Positions 27,670-35,600 of a stretch of DNA of 64,000 nt are shown piece by piece. A program made the translations under genes and the position numbers. Position 1 is the stretch's first letter; each line of letters opens with the position of its first letter. Origin of the DNA: CBDFKU01 sp965248975 (lineage in GTDB: Bacteria > Chloroflexota > Dehalococcoidia > Lucifugimonadales > JAGWBF01); NCBI GenBank assembly GCA_965248975.1, contig CBDFKU010000016.1, positions 186,001 through 250,000 of the forward strand, written 5' to 3'. A model generated the notes under the pieces. The model saw only the letters and a program-made list of their open reading frames with translations. It ran no database searches and was not told where the DNA came from.

Positions 27670-28131
27670 ATGGACTTACAAGTTATCGAACCGGACCTTG
27701 CCAGGCTCAGGTTCTGCGCGTGCGGTAACCTACGAGGAGCGGCTCGCGCCATCACCCAGTTCTACGATGAGGCCTTACAACCGGTGGGGTTGAGGGCCAC
27801 CCAGTACAGTCTTCTTACGGCGATTGTCCTCCTGGGTCGGCCTACCCTTACGACCATGGCCGAGGTCCTGGTAATGGACCGGACGACGTTGACTCGCAAC
27901 CTGCAACTTCTGGAGAAACAGGGGTTCATCGAAGTGGTTCCAGGAGATGACCGCAGGACCAGGGAAGTGTCCCTGACCGACAAGGGCCGTGACGCCGTGC
28001 TGCGGGGCTTCCCTCTTTGGCAACAGGCTCAGGCCCAGGTGGTCCGAGAGTTGGGGGAAGAGAGGTTCGGGTCGCTACTGCGGGACCTGTCGGCGGTAGT
28101 GTCGATAGTCCAGCCGGAACAATCGGACTAG
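27670..28131 (+). CDS. MarR-family transcriptional regulator
   Basis: 153 residues from the ATG at 27670, which has GGAG eight bases upstream. The winged helix-turn-helix is clear: TLTTMAEVLVMDRTTLTRNL (recognition helix) and QLLEKQGFIEVVPGDDRRTR, then EVSLTDKGRDAV (the wing). MarR proteins are dimeric repressors usually released by small phenolic or other ligands. No target gene is adjacent on the same strand, so it may act elsewhere or on its own promoter. Confidence 0.88.
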   Translation: MDLQVIEPDLARLRFCACGNLRGAARAITQFYDEALQPVGLRATQYSLLTAIVLLGRPTLTTMAEVLVMDRTTLTRNLQLLEKQGFIEVVPGDDRRTREVSLTDKGRDAVLRGFPLWQQAQAQVVRELGEERFGSLLRDLSAVVSIVQPEQSD

Positions 28132-28298
28132 GAGTAGGTACACTTATAGGGAAGCCAGCTATGATTTTGAGGTTGTTCGTGTGCGGGCTTCTGCCTGAGA
28201 GAACTTTATCGAAGGCCGCCAGAACCCACAGATGTATATGCATCTTGCGTTTAGCGATGAGGAGTAGGGTGCCCAGTATCTAGACCTGGGCAAACAGC

Positions 28299-28646
28299 CT
28301 ACCCCTTCACCAAGCCAATGGTGTTGCCATCAGGATCGGCGAACAGCGCCATGGTGACATAGTCGGGTATCTCGGTGGGGGGCATGATCGTCTTGCCGCC
28401 CAGACTCTCCGCCTTGTTCAGGTAGGCCTGAAGGTCGTCCACCTGGACATAGACGGTGACCCACCCGGGTCCTCCCTGGGTCGGCCCGATGCCCCCGCTG
28501 GGAGCGCCCTCGACGTGGGCGTCGACCAGGCCGTAGTTCATGGGGTTGTTGGCGTCGACGTGCCAGTCGAATAGCTTGGAATAGAACTCCTGGGCCTTGC
28601 CAGGCTCGTTGGAAGTGATCTCCCAGTGTACTACCGGGTTTGGCAT
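28299..28646 (-). CDS. VOC-family (glyoxalase-like) protein
   Basis: 115 residues, ATG preceded by AAGGAGGCGACCC. NPVVHWEITSNEPGKAQEFY (first metal-ligand His position), then SKLFDWHVDANN, and the C-terminal VTMALFADPDGNTIGLVKG form one two-module VOC fold (PF00903). Members are small metalloenzymes or binding proteins; this short single-domain type is mostly uncharacterised. It follows the ArsR-SRPBCC pair on the same strand. Confidence 0.85.
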   Translation of the reverse strand: MPNPVVHWEITSNEPGKAQEFYSKLFDWHVDANNPMNYGLVDAHVEGAPSGGIGPTQGGPGWVTVYVQVDDLQAYLNKAESLGGKTIMPPTEIPDYVTMALFADPDGNTIGLVKG

Positions 28647-28724
28647 GGGTCGCCTCCTTGCTCGTATTGTGGCTCGCTCCAGGAAATTCAGCCCTCTTTT
28701 GAAGGGGGCGGAGGGTTAAATCTG

Positions 28725-29183
28725 CTAGCCGTGGGCGCCGGTCCACGGGTCAGGCCCGGGGTCGCCTCCCGCCGACGCGGTGGCCAGGCGGGGAAGGTAG
28801 TGCTCCCATCCCTCCGCATGTGGCCCCTGCTGATCCGTGGGAAGGCCCAGGTGGCGCAGACGGGCGATGGTGCCGTCGCCGTCTGGGGTGAGGGATACCT
28901 CCACCGTGGAGGCCCCGGGAGGGACGGCGCTGTCCTCGCCCTCCCAGCCCCAGGTAAACACTACTCGGCTGTTGGGCACCACCTCCTGGTACTCGCCGCG
29001 GGCGATGTCACGGCCCGTGATGTTGACCCGATAGACGCCTCCGGGCCGCGGGTCCAGGTCGGCCTCCACGCCCTTCCAGCGCATCATCTTCTCCGGGTCG
29101 GTGAAGAAGGGGAATATGGTCTCCGGCCGCGCGTCGATTCGTACCTCGCGCTCTATAGCATCAGGATCGTTGGGAGTCACCAT
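28725..29183 (-). CDS. SRPBCC/AHSA1-domain protein
   Basis: 152 residues. AIEREVRIDARPETIFPFFT, then DPEKMMRWKG and GGVYRVNITGRDIARGEYQE, is the AHSA1-like (PF08327) START fold, with the late GWEHYLPRL helix. Such proteins bind hydrophobic ligands. Its first 23 bases overlap the end of the ArsR gene, showing translational coupling. The ArsR plus AHSA1 pair is widespread in bacteria. Confidence 0.88.
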   Translation of the reverse strand: MVTPNDPDAIEREVRIDARPETIFPFFTDPEKMMRWKGVEADLDPRPGGVYRVNITGRDIARGEYQEVVPNSRVVFTWGWEGEDSAVPPGASTVEVSLTPDGDGTIARLRHLGLPTDQQGPHAEGWEHYLPRLATASAGGDPGPDPWTGAHG

Positions 29184-29490
29184 TCCTCGGCCTCTCCTCC
29201 TCGGCTTCAGCTGCCTCGGCCAGCCGCCGCAGACCCTCGTCCCAGAACTGCTCCAGGAAGCTCCTCAGTTCGGCCAATCCCTCTGGCCGGGCCCGGTACA
29301 GGCGCCGCGTCCCCTCCCGCCGCACCGAGACCAGGTCGGCGTCGCAGAGTACCTTCAGATGCTGGGAGATGGCGGGCCTGGTAACCTCGAAGTGGGCGGC
29401 GATCTCCCCGGAGGAGAGCTCTACGTTGTGAACCAGGCGCAGAATCTCCCTGCGTCGAGGCTCGGCAATGGCGCGTAGAAGCAGGTCCAT
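29161..29490 (-). CDS. ArsR-family transcriptional repressor
   Basis: 109 residues. AIAEPRRREILRLVHN, then LSSGEIAAHFEVTRPAISQH and LKVLCDADLVSVRREGTRRL, is the ArsR/SmtB winged helix. No metal-binding Cys motif is present, so it probably is not a metal sensor; ArsR proteins coupled to AHSA1 proteins commonly lack one. First gene of an operon with the SRPBCC gene. The promoter sits immediately upstream with little or no leader. Confidence 0.9.
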   Translation of the reverse strand: MDLLLRAIAEPRRREILRLVHNVELSSGEIAAHFEVTRPAISQHLKVLCDADLVSVRREGTRRLYRARPEGLAELRSFLEQFWDEGLRRLAEAAEAEEERPRNGDSQRS

Positions 29491-29498
29491 CAGGCGCT

Positions 29499-29527
29499 AT
29501 TTTAGCATGTGCTTACGTAAGTGTCAA
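29499..29527 (-). promoter_or_regulatory. ArsR-operon promoter with operator in the spacer
   Basis: On the minus strand: TTGACA (29527-29522), a 17 bp spacer, TAAAAT (29504-29499). The spacer holds the palindrome CTTACGTAAG (29521-29512). The start codon at 29490 lies at the expected transcription start, so the mRNA appears leaderless. A repressor on this palindrome would block RNA polymerase, suggesting autoregulation. Confidence 0.65.
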
Positions 29528-29625
29528 CTAAAAAGATATAATGGATCAGGTTAAGATCGATTACAGAGGGCTCACCACAAGCCGACCCTTCCTTCGGCGT
29601 CGTTTCGTTTAGAAGCAGCGGGATC

Positions 29626-32600
29626 CTAGGGACCCTCCGTAACCCAGTCCTTGGTAGCCTCGGCCCTCAGGTTAGCCGGAGTACCGTCGAAACTGGTAGT
29701 GGAATCTCCCACCCAGGCTTGAATAATGTCGGTTCCGGCGCTGTTGCCGGGGTACTCGAAGAAGGCCTCCCCCGACGAGTCGGTGGCCACGGTTGTGGCC
29801 GAGCCGGTGCTGGGAGCGTTGGGCCCGGCGGCCACGCTGAAGGAGACGTTTACCCCTTCCAGCGGGTCGCCGAACTGGTCGGTAACGGTGGCGGTGACTC
29901 TATGGGTGGTGCCGACGTCGTTCTGGGCGTTCACAGGCTCCAGGTCCAATTGGGAGGCCTGGCGGGCCACCCACTCCTTGGTCACCTTGTCCTTGAGGTC
30001 ATCGACTGCTTCCGCGAAGGTGGCGGCGCTGGTCCAGGCCCGGATGGTGTCGGTGCCTGGACCGTTGGCGTCGGTGTAGGTGAAGGCCGCCTGGCCCAGG
30101 ATGTCGGTGGTCGCCGAACCCGAGATGCCGACGTTGGGTCCGGCGGCCACGCTGAAGGAGACGTCCACCCCCATTAGCGGGTCGCCGGACTGGTCGGTGA
30201 CGGTGGCCGTGACGGTATGGGTAGTGCCAACGTCGTTCTGGGCGGACTCCGGCTCCAGGGTCAGATGGGCGGCCTGGCGGGTCACCCAGTCCTTGGTCGC
30301 CGTGTCCCGCAGGTCCGGGTCGGCGTTGCTGAAGCTGCCGGCCTCGACCCACGCACGGATCGTGTGGGCGCCCGCCACATCGCTACTGTAGGTGAAGGTC
30401 GCCTGGCCGTTCGAGTCGGTATCCGCCGTTTCCTCCAGCTCCGGGATGGTGACGTCGAAGTTGACGGTAACCCCCTCCACGGGAATGCCGAACTGGTCTG
30501 TAACCGTGGCCGTGACGGTGTGGCTGTCCCCCACTGCATTGGTGGCCGTCTCCGGCTCCAGGTCCAGCGTGGTCAGGGCGGGGACGGTCTCCATGGCGAT
30601 CACCCTGAGCACGTTCTCCAGAGCCCTTTCGAGGGCCGCGATGTACCCCTCGCCGGCGCCGTGCTCCTCCGCCCATTTCAGCAGTGTCAGGAGCTGTGCC
30701 CGGGCGACTAACTTCATGCTCAGGTCCATTACGGCCAGTTCATCCAGGGTGACCAGCTTCAGGTTAAGCTCGGCCACGGCCAGTTGGACCCTGTCGCCGT
30801 CGGCCGCATCCTCCGCCAGGCTGATCAGGTCCAGGGCCCGCTGCCTCAGGTCGATCTCCGCCCCCCTCTCGTCCAGCGGGCGGAAGCCTCGCTCCAGGGC
30901 GACCATCTGTATGACCACGTCTCGCAGGTCGCCCAGGGTCTGCAGAAGCTCGTCGGACTCGCCGTCGGCCCTGGCCCATCTCCGGGCCTGGTCCAGCTCG
31001 AGGAGCGTGCCCAGCTTGAGCTTGAGCTTTATCTGCTCCATCTCCAGGGCGGCGTCCACCTTGAGGATTATGTCGAGGGGCGCCGTCTGGGCGTACCGGG
31101 AGAACCTGGTAACGTTAGTGTCATTGGCAGCGTTCGCAGCGCGGTTCAGCCAAGCGATGGCCCGCTCCTTGAAGACCGGCTCAGGTTCGTCTACCTGGAC
31201 GCCCTCCAGGGCCATCAGCATCCAGACTATGTCTATGACCTGGTCCACCGCTTCTTCGTCGGTGGCCTCGTTCAGGAGCTTGGCTTCCTTGAGGATCAGC
31301 ACCTTCAGCTTCACTTCGATGCGCTCCACCTCGACGAGCAGGTCCACCTTTTCCCGCAGCAGCTTCACGCGCCGCAGGTCCACCCAGGGCCCCTCTTCGA
31401 CGCGCCCGAATATCTCGGCCTCCCAGTCCCTCGGGCCCTCGTTCCTCTGTCTGCCCTGCTCCAGGGCGCGGTCCAGGATTCCCAGGAGGTGGCCCTTTAG
31501 CTCCTCGTCGGTGGGACCCAGCACCGGCGGCAGGCCGAGCTCGTCCCTGAAGAGCAGCGAGCCCAAGACTTCCAGGGCCTCCCAGACGCCGGGGAAGCCG
31601 CCGTACTCGGCGAAGTACTCCGTCTCCAGCAGGATGGCGTCCTTGAGGTCCGCCTCCACCGCCTCTAGCTCCAGGAGAGTGTCGAACTTCAGGATCAGGT
31701 CGTCGATCTCGGTGACAGTGACGGGAGGGCGGCACGAAGAGGTACGGTTGATAAGCACCGACGCGTCGGTGGAAATCTTATTGATCACGGCCACATCCAG
31801 GTATCCGTCGCCGTCCAAGTCTCCGACGGCCGCGTACAACGGCCCGTCGCCAACGGCAAAGGCCGTCGGAGCCGCAAAGGTCCCATTCCCGTTGTTCAGC
31901 AGAAGCGAGACTTCGTCGGAAACGTCGTTTGCCAGTGCCAGGTCCGGGTGCCCGTCACAGTCCAGGTCCCCGGCGGTAACGGAGTTCGGAGTCGCCCCCG
32001 CGGGGTAGTTGGCCGCCGCGGCGAAGACCCCGGTCCCGTCATTTATCAGTACAGACACGTTGCCTGCGATGGCGTTGGCGACGGCCAGGTCTGGCACTGT
32101 GTCACCGTCCAGGTCTACCACCGCCACAGAGACCGCAAAATCTCCGGCACCGTAGTTCACCGCGGTGGCGAAGGTCCCGTTCCCGTTGTTTAGCAGCACC
32201 GAGGCGTTGTCCGAAAGCGCATTTGCCGTGACCAGGTCCGGGTCGCCGTTGCCATCCAGGTCGCCCACGGCTACAGACTTCGGGCTATCACCCGCGGGAT
32301 AGTTCGACGCCATAGCGAAGGTGCCGTTCCCGTTGTTTAGCAGCACCGAAACATCGTCGGATAACTGATTCGCCACGACCAGGTCCAGGTCACCGTCGCT
32401 GTCCAGGTCTCCAGCCGCCACGGTCTGAGGTTCGACTCCGGCGCCGTAGTTCACCGCCGTGGCGAAGGTCCCGTTCCCATTGTTAAGCAACACCGACGCG
32501 TTGTCGGAATTGAAGTTGGCAGTAGCCAGGTCCAGGTCGCCGTCGCCGTCCAGGTCCCCGGCCACCACGGACTGGGGTTGGGCTCCGACAGGGTAGAGCA

Positions 32601-35600
32601 CCGCCGCAGCGAAGGTCCCGTCGCCGTTGTTTAGCAGCACCGACCCGTTGCTGGAATCATAGTTGACAGCCGCCAGGTCCAGATGGCCGTCTCCGTTCAG
32701 GTCCGCGGCCGTAATGGAGTGTGCAGTTTGTGTAGTTTGCTCAACGGGGTAGTTCACCGCCGGGACGAAGTCCAGCCCCTGGGACTGCTGGCCACCGTCT
32801 TGGCCCTCAAGTAGGGTCTGGAGCAGCTCGATGGCCTTGATCTTCAGCAGCTCTTCGGGGTTAAGCTCCTGGATGTCTTCGACCGTTAGCGACAGGCTCG
32901 GCAAGGTCAGGGTCGTGGAGCCCGGGGAGGGAAGTTCGAACCCGGACTCGGTGCTGAACATTCCCCGGTCCTCGTGGGTCAGTATTCCGACCAGTCGTAC
33001 CGGCTGATCCGAGGTCGCGTCGCCGCCCGGCGTGCTCACCTCAACGAAGATGTCGAAGAATGAGTCGGCGGGGAAGATGTCCCTCTGCTCTGCGCTCTGC
33101 TGCGCAATCCTGCCCACGGAGAGCCGCTGCGGGTCCTCGCGTATGACGACCACGCCGCCCAAGAGGTCGCTGTTGCCGCTCAGGTCCATGGAAAGGATCT
33201 CGGTCTCGAACTGGGCTCGGCCGTCGCCGTCGGGGTCGGTGGCGTCGTCTCCGCCCACGGTGGTGACGATCAGATGGCCCTCGACCAGAACCTGCTCGGT
33301 TGAGCCCTCCGACTCCACCGTCAGGGTGCCACTGACGAAGACCGCCACCTCGTCCTCGGACCGTACCAGGGGCAGCACCACCTCGGGCCGGCCCGGGTCG
33401 CCGTCCAACGCCAGCAGCCGGTCCACCAGGGCGCTGCCATCCTCCACCGTTCCCATGGTCTCGGTGGACACGTCGGGATGGTCCTTGAGCATGTCCAGCT
33501 CGGACCTCAGCAGGTGCTTCAGCTTCACCTCGATGCGCTCCAGCTCCAGCAACGCATCCAGCTTCTTGATAACGTCTTCGAACAGCAGGCCCGGAACGTT
33601 GAAGGACAGCTCCCAGGACTCTTGGATCCAGGCGATGATATCCTTCTTCATTCGCTCTTCGTCGAACGGGTCGCCCTCTCCGCCCTTCTCACGCTCCAGC
33701 CGGATCAGCTCCCAGATGGCCTCCAAGGCTGTCTCCAACGGTAGGGTGACGCTCTCCGACTCGCCCCAGCCGTGGGCCGCGCCGATGAGCATCTCGATCT
33801 CCCCGGCGATCAGGTGCTTGAGGCGCATCTCCGTCTCTTCCACGTCGACGAGGGCGTCCAGCTTGAGGGCCAGCAGCTCGACGATGGGGTTGGGCCCCTC
33901 GTCGCCGTGCAGCGCCCGGTTCAGCCGCCCCAGGACATCTCCCAGCTCGCCCTTCAGCTCCTCCTCGGGAGTGGGTCTGGGTATGAGACCTTCCAGGATC
34001 ATAAGCTCGCGGATGTTGTCCTGAACCTGCGCCAGCAGGTCTATTACCTCCAGGGACACGTCGTGCTGCTCGGCCCAGTCTAGAAGGCGCCCGATTTCGT
34101 GGCGGGCCAGCCACTTGACCTTCCCCTCGATCTTCTCGATCTCTACGACCACACGGGTCTTGGAGATCAGGTCCTCTATCCAGGGCAGCGCGAACTCGTC
34201 GATCTCCCAGCGGCGCATCTCAGACAGGTCGCGCAGGATCCAACCCTTGATCTCTAGCTCCGGGGGATGTTCTCGGGACGGTGGCTCTTCCCTGGAGCTA
34301 GGATAGTACAGCTCCGCCGAGGTCAGATAGTTGGTGGAATCGAACCCCCCGGCTAACAGAACGGTTCCGACGGGTAGTAACGTTGCCGTGTGTTGAGAGT
34401 AGACCCCTTTTTTCTCCTCATAAGTGCCAAAGAAAAGGCTGGTATCCAGGTTGTACACCTCGGCCGAAGCCAGAACGCCCGAGCTGTTCTCGCCGCCCGT
34501 GATCAATACCTTGCCGTCCGGCAGAAGGGCCGCTTTGGCACGAACGCGCGGGACGGTCAGGTTGCCTGTGGGAGTCCACGTTCCCGCACCGGGATCGTAC
34601 ACTTCCGCCGAGTCAGTGAAACTACCGTTGAATCCGCCCGCCACCAGGACTTTACCGTCGGGTAGGGAAATAGCCGTGTGGCCGTAACGAGCGGTGGCCA
34701 TACTGCCGGTGGGCGACCACGTTCCAGTGGACGGGTCGAATAGCTCCGCCGAGGTAAGGTAACCACCGCCGAACCCGCCGGCCACCAGGACTTTGCCATC
34801 AGGCAGCAGCTCTGCCTTATGACCATATCGGGCCGCCATCATACCCCCCGTGGGGGTCCAATTACCCGAAGATGGGTCGTATCTCTCCGCTGAGGAGATG
34901 GCGTCTCCGTTGAAGCCGCCTGCTACCAGCACCGTCCCATCGGTCAGCAGCGTCGCCGTATGCTCTCTACGGGTCGTTGCCATGCTGGCAGTGGGGGACC
35001 ATGTCCCGTTAGACGGGTTGTATAGCTCTGCTGAAGCAAAATGTACTTCGTCGGCGAGGCCGCCCGCGACCAGGACATTGCCGTCGGGGAGGAGGGTCGC
35101 AGTATGGGAACCGCGGGCCGTTTCCATGGAACCGGTGGCAGAGAAGGTGCCCGCGGATGGATCGTATAGTTCCGCGGAGTTAGTGAAGGGACAACAGCCA
35201 CCCGCAACCAGGACATTGCCGTCAGGGAGCAACGTCGCTGTATGAGTGGCCCGGGCGGTCGCCATCCCGCCAGTGGGCGAGAAGGTGCCCGGGGTCTCGC
35301 GGCCGTCTTCGCCGGTGAAGGTCTCGATCTCCCACAGCCACTCGACGTTGCCGATGATGCCCCTGATGTGGTCCAGCTGTTCCTCGGACCAGCCCCACGC
35401 CTGGGCAACCTCGGCCAGCCGGTGCAGCTCGAAGAGCATGGCCTCCTTCAGCCACAGCTCGGTGATCTCCAGCTCCAGCATGGCGTCGATCTTCAGGGTC
35501 AGGTCCCTGATCTCCAGGCGCTGCGGGAAGTTGCACTCGGTCTCGTCGGCCTCGACGGCGAAGTCGTCGAAGGCCGCCACGCCGCCGGGAGTTTCGTCCT

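Noticed and set aside
31740..32765. Regular repeats at 147 bp spacing that could suggest a CRISPR or tandem DNA array
   Set aside because: They encode the seven 49-residue FG-GAP repeats of the giant protein and diverge at synonymous positions.
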